This document shows, piece by piece, positions 36,153 to 45,570 of a stretch of DNA of 48,969 nt (the first letter of the stretch is position 1; every line of letters starts with the position of its first letter). Position numbers and translations under genes: made by a program. Under the pieces are notes generated by a model that was not told the origin of the DNA, searched no databases, and was given only the letters and a program-made list of their open reading frames with translations. Source of the stretch: Methanogenium sp. (lineage in GTDB: Archaea; Halobacteriota; Methanomicrobia; Methanomicrobiales; Methanomicrobiaceae); NCBI GenBank assembly GCA_030595665.1, contig JAUVCV010000015.1, forward strand, positions 1 through 48,969, given 5' to 3'.

Positions 36153-36266
36153 AGACAGGGGAAATATATTAGCAGGGTTAAACAGATTCAGGTCAGGGAG
36201 CGGTCAATTCCGGTACCAGAATGATACAGACAAAATTAAAGGGAGGAACCAAAAAATAAGGGAGTG

Positions 36267-36716
36267 TTATTCCTTGTACACTGGATCCATTACTTTCCCG
36301 CTGTCTGCGCCAATTACAATCGCGCAACCAAGAGTTGACCGGATAAACCAGCAGGGTTCTGTCACCTCATAATGAAGCACATAGTACAGGGCCATTTCAT
36401 TGAATGAATCCCCGCAATTAAGCGAATGGAATATTTCAATGGCTTTTTTGAAATCTACCGTGTAACTGTCAAACGGCCTGATGCCAAGAGGACATTTAAT
36501 GGGTTGGGGCTGCGTCATTCCAGACAGTGGCGGTTGTGCGGCATAATATGAGAAACAGACCCCTCCTGCCTCTTTTACGATATAATCCCAGCCCAGAACG
36601 TCTTTGGCCTCTTTTCCGTGTCCATTCTTTAACCGGGCATTCTTCGACAATAGTCCTTTGAAGACTACCTTCTCACCCAGTTTATTAGCAGCTGATTTTA
36701 AAGATTCTTCATTCAT
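36267..36716 (-). CDS. Conserved hypothetical protein
   Basis: A 149-residue protein without signal or membrane helix. Visible parts are KLGEKVVFKGLLSKNARLKNG, then GGVCFSYYAAQPP, IKCPLGIRPFDSYTVDFKKAIEIF and YYVLHYEVTEPCWFIRSTLG. It contains four cysteines, not in a clear metal-site pattern. I do not recognise a family. Good coding pattern and length make it a likely real gene. Confidence 0.5.
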   Translation of the reverse strand: MNEESLKSAANKLGEKVVFKGLLSKNARLKNGHGKEAKDVLGWDYIVKEAGGVCFSYYAAQPPLSGMTQPQPIKCPLGIRPFDSYTVDFKKAIEIFHSLNCGDSFNEMALYYVLHYEVTEPCWFIRSTLGCAIVIGADSGKVMDPVYKE

Positions 36717-36905
36717 TTTTTACCCCCCTCAATAGATGATCAAGGGCATTTTTCACTAAAAATACCGGAAAGAGAGCCCCCATATGTTTTAATGAAAAAT
36801 CTGGACATGATATATAACATATCATTCCGAACCCTGGTATTGACATACTACTTAATAAAACGTCCCTCGCAATAAATAAATATTACGAATAAATAAAAAT
36901 TTGGC

Positions 36906-36947
36906 GTCGAATAGGGAGGAAATGTTACCATTTCCTCCCTATTCGAC
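36906..36947. repeat. Perfect 19-bp hairpin
   Basis: GTCGAATAGGGAGGAAATG (36906-36924) and CATTTCCTCCCTATTCGAC (36929-36947) are exact inverted repeats with a 4-base loop TTAC. It lies in an AT-rich gap and is not next to any gene's end. A stem this long and perfect is unlikely by chance. It could be an RNA element, a transposon end or a protein site; none can be chosen from the sequence. Confidence 0.75.
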
Positions 36948-37155
36948 ATTACAGCAATGATTGACACCATTCAGAATCTGTAGAAATGTTGTCTGAATAA
37001 AAAACACCGAGAATGAACAGACGGCAATCAGGCCAGTTCGGTTCTGCTATCTCTTTCATATCCCATAGACACTCCCCATAAAAGACCCATGTAAATGCCT
37101 GGTAATCCCCTCCTATATTATATCCCATTTCCCTCCCTCTTTGACCCCTTGTTTT

Positions 37156-37880
37156 GGGAAATTGGGGGGCTAAATGGGCGTATTTTCCAATCTATTTTTC
37201 TGTTGGAAAAATACGGTTATAATGCCCATTATTTGCTAAAAATACGACAAATTATGGACTGCTGAGCGGTCGCTATTGGCAGGTTTTTTGGGAGGATGGA
37301 TAGGCTATCTTAACTGAGAAATGCCCACACCGTGCTTCTGTGTGGACACGTTTTCCCACCCTTTTTAACCCCTTTTTTTGGGAAATTGAGGAACTAAATG
37401 GGCGTATTTTCTGATCTTTTTTTCTGTCGGAAAAATACGGCTATAATGCCTTTTATTTGCTGAAAATACAATAAATTGCGGAATACTGAGCGGTCGCTAT
37501 TGACAGGTTTTTTGGGAGGATGAATAGGCCATCTTAACTGAGAAATGCCCGCACCGTGCTTCTGTGTGGACACTTTTTCCCACCCTCTTTGACCCTTTGT
37601 TTTGGGAAATTGAGGGATTAAATGGACGTATTTTCCAATCTATTTTTCTGTCGAAAAAATACGGCTGCAATACCATTTATTTGCTGAAAATCGGACATAT
37701 TGCGGACTATTAAGCGGCTGCTATTGGTGAATATTTTAGGAGGACGTATAGGCTGTCTTGAATGAGAACAGCCCACACAGGCCTTCTGTGTGGACACGTT
37801 TTTCCACCCATTTTAACCCATTTGATTGACAATTTGGAAATGAAATAAACATTTTTTGCTCTTTTTTACCGTCGAAAAAA
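37156..37880 (+). repeat. Three tandem 224-bp units plus a degenerate fourth
   Basis: Units begin with GGGAAATTG at 37156, 37380 and 37604, a constant 224-base period. The fourth starts near 37828 and fades. Each unit has a CGTATTTT/AAAAATACG stem, a TATAAT element (37218-37223, 37442-37447; TGCAAT in unit 3) and a CCACAC/GTGTGG hairpin (about 180 bases into the unit). T-rich tails follow. No open frame spans a unit, so a non-coding role is likely. The gap from 36948 to 37155 has no gene; its end resembles the tail of a unit. Confidence 0.85.
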
Positions 37881-37902
37881 TCACCACGGCATATCTGCCT
37901 CA

Positions 37903-39072
37903 CTAAATGCTCACAATCAGATACCCACCGTCCGCTGTTGTAATCACATCATACTGCATGCCATATTCTCCTTCAAGCCTGATGTCTGCCGAAATCTGTT
38001 TTAAATCATCATTATATCTGCAAAGAGTCAGTTTGCCATCCGAAAAGGCAAACGAATCCACATAACCGTCAGCATATAGCAGGGCATCTTCAAAGCGTTC
38101 ATGGCCCCCGGTTGATTTCTCAGAGAGAAGAGCAACGGTTTCTCCATCAAACTTTCGCAGCGTATACACAACAGACGTGTGATCCCCAAAGATACCGGAT
38201 TTAGTCTTCTCTTCTGTTGTCAAAAGGAACAGATTCCCATCATCCGTCTCCTGAAGTGACCAGTCAACACCGGTCCTCCATATTCCACTGTCATCGCCGG
38301 GAAATGCATGGTCCCATATAATTATTCCATCACCGTCAAGCCTGAGGAGATGAAGAATATCTGACTTCATCAAAACCTCAGGGTTGGTGTTTTCCGGGAA
38401 AAGCACCACGGAATCTCCATCCCTGAGCCCCAGCACCGGATGACGTGAGGCAAACTCAGGGTCACCATACGCTTTTTGCCATACAACCTCTCCGGTTTTA
38501 TCAATAAGAACACAAAATTCTCCCCACCCGGCGAGCGTGCGGTCACCCGGAGATGTGGAAACAGCGACAATGGGCCAGAACGGAGGATCGGTTTCACAAA
38601 GAACAGTCTCTGCCACAACCGTCCCGTCAGAATCAATAACAACAAAATCACTCTCACCGTCAAAGACAGAGACACTCCCCCCGGAGAGAGCTGCGACCTC
38701 GGAATCCCATGAATTGGGTGTGTCATTGTCAAACACGGTCACACTATCAACAGTCCCATCGCCATCCACGAAGGCAAGTTTCTGTATCCGGGTGTCAAGC
38801 CCGTAGTCAATACAGACAATGGCAAATCTGCCATCTGTCGTTTCAGTCACGTCTTCAAACCCTTCATATTCAGATGTATCAAGGACAGTGACCCACAGAA
38901 CAGAACCGTCCCCATTAGTCTTTGTTACCTGAATATCATTGGGCTGAGGAAGAGGAGGCATATCGTCATAACCACCCCCGACACACCCAAGAGTGAAACA
39001 AAATAAGATCGCACAAACCAAAACACCAGCAAAAAACAACCCCAAAATCGTTCTTTTCTTTGACAGACTCAT
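37903..39072 (-). CDS. Secreted lipoprotein with beta-propeller-like repeats
   Basis: A 389-residue lipoprotein. The signal (residues 8-28) ends in the lipobox FTLGC. The mature part holds about six weak repeats of the type DGDGTVDSVTVFDND, TDGRFAIVCI and SPGDRTLAGWG, with alternating D-G-turns and beta-strands as in PQQ-like or surface propellers. No enzyme motif is visible. The mean Asp content is high, fitting an extracellular calcium-binding or salt-tolerant protein. The gene lies directly beside the tandem repeats. Confidence 0.7.
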   Translation of the reverse strand: MSLSKKRTILGLFFAGVLVCAILFCFTLGCVGGGYDDMPPLPQPNDIQVTKTNGDGSVLWVTVLDTSEYEGFEDVTETTDGRFAIVCIDYGLDTRIQKLAFVDGDGTVDSVTVFDNDTPNSWDSEVAALSGGSVSVFDGESDFVVIDSDGTVVAETVLCETDPPFWPIVAVSTSPGDRTLAGWGEFCVLIDKTGEVVWQKAYGDPEFASRHPVLGLRDGDSVVLFPENTNPEVLMKSDILHLLRLDGDGIIIWDHAFPGDDSGIWRTGVDWSLQETDDGNLFLLTTEEKTKSGIFGDHTSVVYTLRKFDGETVALLSEKSTGGHERFEDALLYADGYVDSFAFSDGKLTLCRYNDDLKQISADIRLEGEYGMQYDVITTADGGYLIVSI

Positions 39073-39346
39073 TCACCCACCCAAGTCACACAGATATCTC
39101 ACCCGTCTGGTGTCAGAAATCAATCCAATAGCACAATTTCCCGGTTGATAAAGGAAATAAGTGTCGCTTTGGCATTACCGGGAGATACCTGACGAAACAA
39201 ACAATTGTCAGACATCCATTATAAAATTGGGGAGAACATATTCCCGGCAATCCCTGTGAGAAATCAGGGCAGATAATTTTCCGGATAATCACAATCAATT
39301 AACTACAGGGATCTGATTTAAATCAACGCGGATAAAATAAAACATA

Positions 39347-39946
39347 ATGGATGATAAAACAAAACAGATACTGGGGGTGCTTCTCATATGCGCAGCGGTC
39401 ATCCTTTTTATCGCGTTTGCCGCAACAACCGGTTTGTCCCGGACAACGCTGAATGATTCCCGGGAAGAGACACAGGATAATGAGAAACACGTCACCTTTT
39501 CACACAAGGGTGAAGATATTGTGACGCTCTCGGTGCGTGCAACACCCGGCGCTTATTCTGACAACAGCACCATACCCCTGATGGTCGTTGTGGCTCACCC
39601 AAAAAATACGAAAATTGACCGCCTGAAAATAAGCATCCACCCACCACAAACCTCAGCATTCTCATATGGCGATATTTACCTGAAGACACCGGAAGGAAAT
39701 CCCTATCCCATGATATCCTTCCATACCAATACTGAATCCGGCAAAAGTGTCAGTGTTCTGGACATTCCTGACATGGGAGTGCAGGGAAAAGGAACAGTCC
39801 GGTTTGATTTCCTGATGCACCCGTTCCGGGAGGCAGAGAACCCGGAGACACTTATAGTCTATATCAGCGCAGAATTGTCAGGAAGCCGTGAATTCTGGAA
39901 TACCTATGTCGTGAATTATCCCGTCGGAGTTGAATTTATCAGATGA
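39347..39946 (+). CDS. Membrane-anchored extracellular protein
   Basis: A 199-residue protein with one N-terminal helix (residues 9-27, ILGVLLICAAVILFIAFAA) and a beta-rich outside part (ITVSVRATP-like, RLKISIHPPQTSAF, GKGTVRFDFLMHPF). This could be an immunoglobulin-like adhesion or secretion domain. Its stop overlaps the start of the TPR lipoprotein by 4 bases, so the two are coupled. No family recognised. Confidence 0.65.
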   Translation: MDDKTKQILGVLLICAAVILFIAFAATTGLSRTTLNDSREETQDNEKHVTFSHKGEDIVTLSVRATPGAYSDNSTIPLMVVVAHPKNTKIDRLKISIHPPQTSAFSYGDIYLKTPEGNPYPMISFHTNTESGKSVSVLDIPDMGVQGKGTVRFDFLMHPFREAENPETLIVYISAELSGSREFWNTYVVNYPVGVEFIR

Positions 39947-40506
39947 TCAAAAAAGCCATACACCACACCCACTCAGATCAAAAACAGACCAACCGCATCT
40001 CTATAGCAGCCATTACAGCGTTATTGATCATGTCATTAGTGCTCTCATCCGGGTGCATTACGAAAGGAGACACTTCGCCTGGCGGGACAAAGGTCACAGT
40101 CGTTTCTTTCGCCGTCGACAATAGCAGCATATCAACATCCAACCCGGAGGCAGAAAGTCTGTTCATTGACGGCCTGACATATAACGCCCAAAACGGCCGG
40201 TTCGAAGAAGCAATCGCATGTTTTGATGAAGCACTCGCAATAGATCCTGACTTCGCGGAGGCATGGTTTGGAAAGGGCATCAGCAACTACAACCTCCAGC
40301 GCTATGATGAAGCACTGACATCTTTTGACGAGGCAATTGCGATAAATCCAGACTTCAAAGACGCATGGTATTTCAAAGGAACAACACTGACTGACATGGG
40401 CAGAGATGATGAAGCTGCTTACTATTTTGAACAGGCAGAGAAGTGCGATACTGATAATCACAGCACGAAAAAAATCCTGAATTCATCCATTTTTTGGGGA
40501 AAATAA
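39943..40506 (+). CDS. TPR-repeat lipoprotein
   Basis: A 187-residue exported lipoprotein. The signal has a basic start, a hydrophobic core and the lipobox LVLSSGC near residue 38. Three tetratricopeptide repeats follow (FEEAIACFDEALAIDPDFAEAWFGKG, YDEALTSFDEAIAINPDFKDAWYFKG and a third, DEAAYYFEQAEK). TPR surfaces bind other proteins. It is translationally coupled to the upstream membrane-anchored protein, which may be its partner. Confidence 0.85.
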   Translation: MIKKAIHHTHSDQKQTNRISIAAITALLIMSLVLSSGCITKGDTSPGGTKVTVVSFAVDNSSISTSNPEAESLFIDGLTYNAQNGRFEEAIACFDEALAIDPDFAEAWFGKGISNYNLQRYDEALTSFDEAIAINPDFKDAWYFKGTTLTDMGRDDEAAYYFEQAEKCDTDNHSTKKILNSSIFWGK

Positions 40507-40615
40507 TGGATAATATCACACCCCGTCAGCACCACTATACTAAAAACCACATACCACCGGCCGGGTGACTTTAGAGGGGAAAAGTATTTGATGGTGTAAC
40601 AATAATTAAACACCA

Positions 40616-40921
40616 TTGAATGGACTTCCCAATACCCTACCGGAGATTGCAGCAATCCTCGGATTCCTTGGCAATGAACAACGACTGCGCATACTGGCAG
40701 CCATCGCCCATGAAGAGAAGTTTGCACGGGAAATCTCAGAAGAACTCAACATCTCACGACCTCTTGTCGCTATCTACCTGAAACAGTCGGAAAAACACGG
40801 ACTCGTGAAAGGCGCTGACCGGAGATGTGACAAACCACCGTATCACCGGCGGTATTACCGGGCACAACCATTCGAATTTACGCTGAACCTGGAGACATTA
40901 TCACAGGCAGAGCAGGAGTAA
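40616..40921 (+). CDS. ArsR-like winged-helix regulator
   Basis: A 101-residue helix-turn-helix protein. It begins with a TTG codon; GNEQRLRILAAIAHEEKFAREISEELNISRPLVAIYLKQSEKHGLVKG is a typical winged-helix core with the recognition helix SRPLVAIYLKQSE. No cysteine metal site is seen, so it is not a metal sensor of the usual kind. It lies 4 bases before a membrane protein gene, and the pair looks like a regulator with its membrane partner. Confidence 0.82.
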   Translation: MNGLPNTLPEIAAILGFLGNEQRLRILAAIAHEEKFAREISEELNISRPLVAIYLKQSEKHGLVKGADRRCDKPPYHRRYYRAQPFEFTLNLETLSQAEQE

Positions 40922-40925
40922 AAAA

Positions 40926-41273
40926 ATGGAAAACAAACGAATTAAGTTATTCTTTACGGCGATATGGGTCGCCATCATTCTCATATTCATCATAGGAATT
41001 GTCGGATATATCGTCACTGGAAACACCGCTGAATTAGGCCCCTGGTTGTATGGCGCATCGTTCGTCACAATTCAGTTCGTAATCATTTCACTGATCATAT
41101 ATATCGTCATCAAAGCAAAGGAATGGGTCGAAAACTACCTGAACGCCATCACGGAAAAACCAAACGAGATCTCAGACCTCAGGGAAAGTATCACCCAGAT
41201 GCGGATGTCCATTGACGTAATCGGAAAAAAAGTAGACAATATTGAAAAAATCCTTGAAAATGTTCCGGAATAG
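40926..41273 (+). CDS. Membrane protein with coiled-coil tail
   Basis: A 115-residue protein with two N-terminal helices (about residues 10-30, 42-64) and a C-terminal helical tail (DLRESITQMRMSIDVIGKKVDNIEKIL) that looks like a coiled coil. It is cotranscribed with the winged-helix regulator. The tail may sequester or signal to the regulator, which is inference from gene pairing only. Confidence 0.6.
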   Translation: MENKRIKLFFTAIWVAIILIFIIGIVGYIVTGNTAELGPWLYGASFVTIQFVIISLIIYIVIKAKEWVENYLNAITEKPNEISDLRESITQMRMSIDVIGKKVDNIEKILENVPE

Positions 41274-41376
41274 GGATGTGTTTGTCATCCCGGTTCCCAA
41301 AATGGAATCTCCCCGGCAGATGTATTCCCGCCTGACGGGGATAAACAGGTAACCGGATCACCACGCAGCGAATTCC

Positions 41377-42588
41377 CTAATTCCACACGCCCGGACGATA
41401 CCCGTTATTCGCAGCATCCCGACAGCGTTTTCCGATTCTGTCCGGGTCCATCGTAAGCACTTCAAGACCCGGCACAATAACCCGGACCACCGGCACCCCG
41501 ATATCCTCACGGGTGAGGTCCACAACAATACAGCGGTCAAGGCCCACATCTTTCAGTTCATTCAGGACATATTCGATATCAGTGAGGAAATCATCACTCC
41601 GGAAGGCACCGATATCCCCATAGACTGACTCCGCATCCTCGTTAAACCACATTTTATTCATCCTTTTCGTGCGATCGTATCCCATCACCCGCCGCATATC
41701 TGCACCGTTTGGCTTTGTGCCATCGATAAAAAGCTGGGTGGCACGGCTCTGTGCCACCTCCGTCAGGGCACGGAGCACCGCAATCTCCGGGCAGGTATGC
41801 GTCCCTGCACCCGTGCAGAGCAGAGTCGGATCCTTCAGTTTCACATCATCACAGATGGCAACAATCGTGGGGAGACGGATGTCACTTGTTATATCACGGA
41901 CAATCACCTCCACACCGGCCTCCCGGAATGATTCGATGACCTGAAGACAGCGCTCATCGGTGATATTCCCGACAACCGGCCCCCCATTCCGCGTAATCTC
42001 CGCAAGCGACCATGCATCCCGTTCAATGAGTTCGGCGAGTGCATGGAATACTGCCTCTTCCAGAGTATTTCCCGATGCAATTCCGTTGGTATGCGTCCGC
42101 ATGAGATTCCCGTGTGACGGATCAAGGGGGTGAAATACCGCATGAGCAGGCACAAGCACAGGTTCATCCCGGATAATATCATAGGCCCATACCCACGGAA
42201 TAGTGCCATTCGGATCCACATTCTTCGGCAGAATCAGATCCTCTGGCCAGAGAACTGTATGCTCACCTGACAGTTCACTAAAGGTTCCCACAATCATATC
42301 ACTGCCATCCGGTTCAGCGGAATACCGTTCTATCGCTTCCATAATGGCAGATACCCGTGCGGCAACGGGGGTTGCCCCTTTGCCGTTGTGTACGAACTCT
42401 TTCCCGTTTATTCCGGGGCGTGTACAGGTAAAGACCGGAATCCCCAGCCGGTCAATATCAGTGATGTCATTCACCTGCGTTACACCTGTCAGAGGCACCA
42501 GTGGATCTACACGTTCAAGTGTTGCTTCCGGTGAAACCGTCCGGTGCGTCTCCACAGAGTAGCCTTTGACACAGGATGATAATTTCAT
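41377..42588 (-). CDS. YcaO-type methanogenesis marker protein 1, McrA thioamidation
   Basis: An ATP-dependent YcaO enzyme that installs thioglycine in the active site of methyl-coenzyme M reductase (established for the methanogen YcaO-TfuA system). The 403 residues begin with [19 protein letters not shown] and show the ATP-binding [11 protein letters not shown] and the later E-rich segments of the family; the end is GYRPGVWN. The length is typical. No TfuA partner is next to it, so the partner is elsewhere in the genome. The stop lies about 100 bases from a convergent membrane protein gene. Confidence 0.9.
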   Translation of the reverse strand: MKLSSCVKGYSVETHRTVSPEATLERVDPLVPLTGVTQVNDITDIDRLGIPVFTCTRPGINGKEFVHNGKGATPVAARVSAIMEAIERYSAEPDGSDMIVGTFSELSGEHTVLWPEDLILPKNVDPNGTIPWVWAYDIIRDEPVLVPAHAVFHPLDPSHGNLMRTHTNGIASGNTLEEAVFHALAELIERDAWSLAEITRNGGPVVGNITDERCLQVIESFREAGVEVIVRDITSDIRLPTIVAICDDVKLKDPTLLCTGAGTHTCPEIAVLRALTEVAQSRATQLFIDGTKPNGADMRRVMGYDRTKRMNKMWFNEDAESVYGDIGAFRSDDFLTDIEYVLNELKDVGLDRCIVVDLTREDIGVPVVRVIVPGLEVLTMDPDRIGKRCRDAANNGYRPGVWN

Positions 42589-42712
42589 GAATAGAAAATA
42601 TTGGACAGGGCCGGATATACACTTTTCTTTCAGAATGGCACCATGCGAGACTACCGGATGAGACCATACCTATTTATTCCCAAAAATACTCTCATCGTCA
42701 TTGGGATAGACC

Positions 42713-42940
42713 ATGACAGAACAAAAGCAGAATACCATTCTCCGCCTCCCTGTTACCGGAATGATGTGCGATGGCTGTGTCGCAGCAGTAAAAGCCGCCC
42801 TTGAATCTGTTCCGGGGGTAAAAAATGCAGATGTCAGCCTCGAAAAGAAAGAGGCCGCCGTCACCTATGATCCGGCACAGGCAACAACGGACGAAATGAA
42901 AACGGCAGTTGAAAACGCCGGATACGGCATAAAAATATAA
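42713..42940 (+). CDS. Copper chaperone, heavy-metal-associated domain (CopZ-like)
   Basis: A 75-residue ferredoxin-like HMA domain with the metal motif GMMCDGC (residues 16-22). It should carry Cu(I) to the P-type ATPase that follows. The gene is in the same reading frame as that ATPase and ends at TAA 42938-42940, so the two together look like an HMA-HMA-HMA protein cut by a single stop. Confidence 0.9.
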   Translation: MTEQKQNTILRLPVTGMMCDGCVAAVKAALESVPGVKNADVSLEKKEAAVTYDPAQATTDEMKTAVENAGYGIKI

Positions 42941-43030
42941 ACACCGGTTAAAACAGGCAATCACTATTCAGGGGGGATATCCATCAGCATAAAAGAACCA
43001 GATACCGAAGGGGCAACCACAGTCATCCGG

Positions 43031-45445
43031 GTGACCGGCATGCACTGTGCGACCTGTGTTGCCACGGTTGAAAAAGCACTCCATGCCGTGGACGGTGTCT
43101 ATGAAGTCTCCGTCAGTCTTGCCACCGAGAAGGCCGTTGTACTATACGACCCGAATACATGCACTGTTCAGAATCTTGATGAGGCCGTCACCGGTGCCGG
43201 CTACGGCGTCCTCCGGGAGACCCTGCAGATTCGTCTCGGCGGCATTCACTGTGCCACCTGTGTTGCCACTGTGGAAAAAGCACTCATGTCCCTTGACGGC
43301 GTGTACTCCGCAGAGGTAAATCTCACGACCAACCGGGCGGTTGTCGGCTATGATCCGGACACGGTTGAGATCTCCCGGATGAAGAAAGTCATTGTCGGCG
43401 CCGGATACGAATATCTCGGATTTGTTGGGGACGAAAAAGGAAGTCAGGAAGAAGTCCGGAGGTCCCGTGAAATACGAAATCTTCGCAACCGGACACTTAT
43501 CGGATTTGCCGTATCCCTCTTCCTGATGACAGTCATGTTCTCCGGCATTATGCTGCCCGTTCCGATGACGTATTTCATGTTTGTCGTCTCCACACCCTTC
43601 TTCATCTATCTTGCCTACCCCATATTCCGGGCGGCATGGGGGGCACTAAAAAACTCCTCGCTGACGATGGATGTGATGTACGCGATGGGTATCGGGGTTG
43701 CCTACGGTTCCAGTGTCCTCGGCACATTCGGTATTGTCCTCACAAGTGATTTCCTCTTTTATGAGACCGCCGTCATGCTCTCCGCATTCCTCACCCTCGG
43801 CAGGTATCTGGAGGCACGGGCAAAAGGAAGGACAAACGATGCCATCAAAAAACTGGTCGAACTCCAGGCAAAAACAGCCATTGTCCTCAGGGGAAAAGAA
43901 GAATTAGAAGTTCCGGTAGAAGAACTCACTATTGGCGATGTGATCCTTGTCAAGCCGGGCGGGAAGATTCCCGTTGACGGGGATATACTCTCCGGGGAAT
44001 CGTATATTGATGAATCGATGATCAGCGGGGAACCGGTGCCGGTCTACAAAGAAAACGGCGCAACCGTTACCGGCGGCACGATTAACACCACCGGTGCCAT
44101 CACATTTAGCGCCACCCGTGTCGGCAAAGAGACCTATCTCGCCCAGATTATCCGACTTGTGGAGACTGCGCAGGCCACAAAACCATCCGTCCAGAAATTT
44201 GCCGACACTGCGGTCACCTGGTTTATCCCGACCGTCCTTACAATAGCCATTACCGCAGCACTGGTCTGGTATTTCATCCTGGGAGCAACCGGTCTCTTTT
44301 CCATCACCGTCCTCATCTCCATTCTCGTCATCGCCTGCCCCTGTGCCCTTGGACTCGCCACACCCACGGCCATCACTGTTGGTGTCGGGAGAGGCGCTGA
44401 ACTGGGAATACTCATCAAAAACAGTGAAGTTCTCGAGCTGTCACGAAAAATTACCACAGTCATATTTGACAAGACCGGCACCCTCACACGGGGAGTGCCG
44501 GTGGTAACAGAAACAGTCCTTTTCGGAAAGAGTGAAGAAGAATTTCTTTCACTCACATCCGGTGTTGAAGCACGGTCAGAACACCCCCTTGCAGCAGCCG
44601 TTGTTTCGTATGCGAAAGAGAAAGGAATCGTGGCCACAGAATGCACTGAATTTCAGTCAGTCAGTGGGAGAGGGGTGAAGGCAGAGGCCGGGGGAGTCCC
44701 GGTTATTATTGGCAGCAAAACATTCCTTTCAGAACAGGGAATCGGGTTGATTCCTCCGGTTATTGATGCGTTTGAAACGATACAGTCCCGCGGGGAAACG
44801 GCCATCGGTGTCGCCACAGGCGGTGCCATTGCAGGCATCATCGGGATATCAGACAGTGTCAGGGATACATCTGCTGCGGCAGTAGAAGAACTTCACCAGA
44901 TGGGACTTATCACGGGGATGATTACAGGAGACAATAAACAGACTGCAGCAGCGGTGACAGAACAGCTGGGGATTGACTTTATGAAAGCAGAAGTGCTCCC
45001 GGATAAGAAATCGGAGATTATTCAGGCGATGCAGAGTGAAGGAAAAATGATTGCATTTGTGGGTGACGGCATCAATGACGCACCCGCGCTTGCGGCAGCA
45101 GACATCGGCATCGCCATCGGAAGCGGCACGGATATCGCCATTGAGAGTGGTGACATCGTCCTCGTCCAGAGCAGTCCTCTTGATGTGGCAGCAGCCATAC
45201 AGCTGGGGAGGAAGGTAATGGGAAGAATCAAACTGAACCTTTTTTGGGCATTTGCCTACAATGCAGCCCTAATTCCGGTTGCTGCAGGCATCCTCTATCC
45301 CCTGTATGGCATCACCTTCCGTCCCGAATTTGCAGGGCTTGCAATGGCACTCAGTTCGGTGACCGTCATCTCACTCTCTCTTCTCCTCAAGGGATATACC
45401 CCTCCTGCAACGCGGAAAAAAGCTGATATGCAGAACTATCAGTAA
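43031..45445 (+). CDS. copA: Copper-translocating P1B-type ATPase
   Basis: A Cu(I) export pump of 804 residues from the GTG at 43031. Two HMA domains (GMHCATC, GIHCATC) precede eight membrane helices. The ion channel motif ACPCALGLATPT, the phosphorylation site DKTGTLT and GDGINDAPALAAADIG are all present. Homology extends upstream: in frame, EPDTEGATTVIRV directly precedes the GTG codon and supplies the first HMA strand. No ATG, GTG or TTG lies between the stop of the CopZ-like gene and there; GGGGGG at 42971-42976 is followed by ATA and ATC codons. The true start is therefore uncertain. Confidence 0.93.
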   Translation: MTGMHCATCVATVEKALHAVDGVYEVSVSLATEKAVVLYDPNTCTVQNLDEAVTGAGYGVLRETLQIRLGGIHCATCVATVEKALMSLDGVYSAEVNLTTNRAVVGYDPDTVEISRMKKVIVGAGYEYLGFVGDEKGSQEEVRRSREIRNLRNRTLIGFAVSLFLMTVMFSGIMLPVPMTYFMFVVSTPFFIYLAYPIFRAAWGALKNSSLTMDVMYAMGIGVAYGSSVLGTFGIVLTSDFLFYETAVMLSAFLTLGRYLEARAKGRTNDAIKKLVELQAKTAIVLRGKEELEVPVEELTIGDVILVKPGGKIPVDGDILSGESYIDESMISGEPVPVYKENGATVTGGTINTTGAITFSATRVGKETYLAQIIRLVETAQATKPSVQKFADTAVTWFIPTVLTIAITAALVWYFILGATGLFSITVLISILVIACPCALGLATPTAITVGVGRGAELGILIKNSEVLELSRKITTVIFDKTGTLTRGVPVVTETVLFGKSEEEFLSLTSGVEARSEHPLAAAVVSYAKEKGIVATECTEFQSVSGRGVKAEAGGVPVIIGSKTFLSEQGIGLIPPVIDAFETIQSRGETAIGVATGGAIAGIIGISDSVRDTSAAAVEELHQMGLITGMITGDNKQTAAAVTEQLGIDFMKAEVLPDKKSEIIQAMQSEGKMIAFVGDGINDAPALAAADIGIAIGSGTDIAIESGDIVLVQSSPLDVAAAIQLGRKVMGRIKLNLFWAFAYNAALIPVAAGILYPLYGITFRPEFAGLAMALSSVTVISLSLLLKGYTPPATRKKADMQNYQ

Positions 45446-45570
45446 ATTCCTTATTTTCCTACAAATTGTTATTTCAGGAGCAAATAGCCACTTAATTTGC
45501 GCAAATAAAAAACCAGAATGTAGAAATAATCCTGCAGGACAACTACCCTTTATCACAGAGGTGTGTTAAC

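Noticed and set aside
36046..36372. A 108-codon frame across the MITE
   Set aside because: It begins inside the transposon-like element and ends antisense to a supported gene, so it is not a real gene.
36921..36934. Similarity of GTTACCATTT inside the perfect hairpin to the right end of the IS66 element
   Set aside because: Only about ten bases are shared and no other part of the IS66 terminus is present, so I treat it as chance.
37156..37880. The tandem units as a CRISPR array
   Set aside because: The period of 224 bases with no unique spacers and no cas genes in the window does not fit a CRISPR array.
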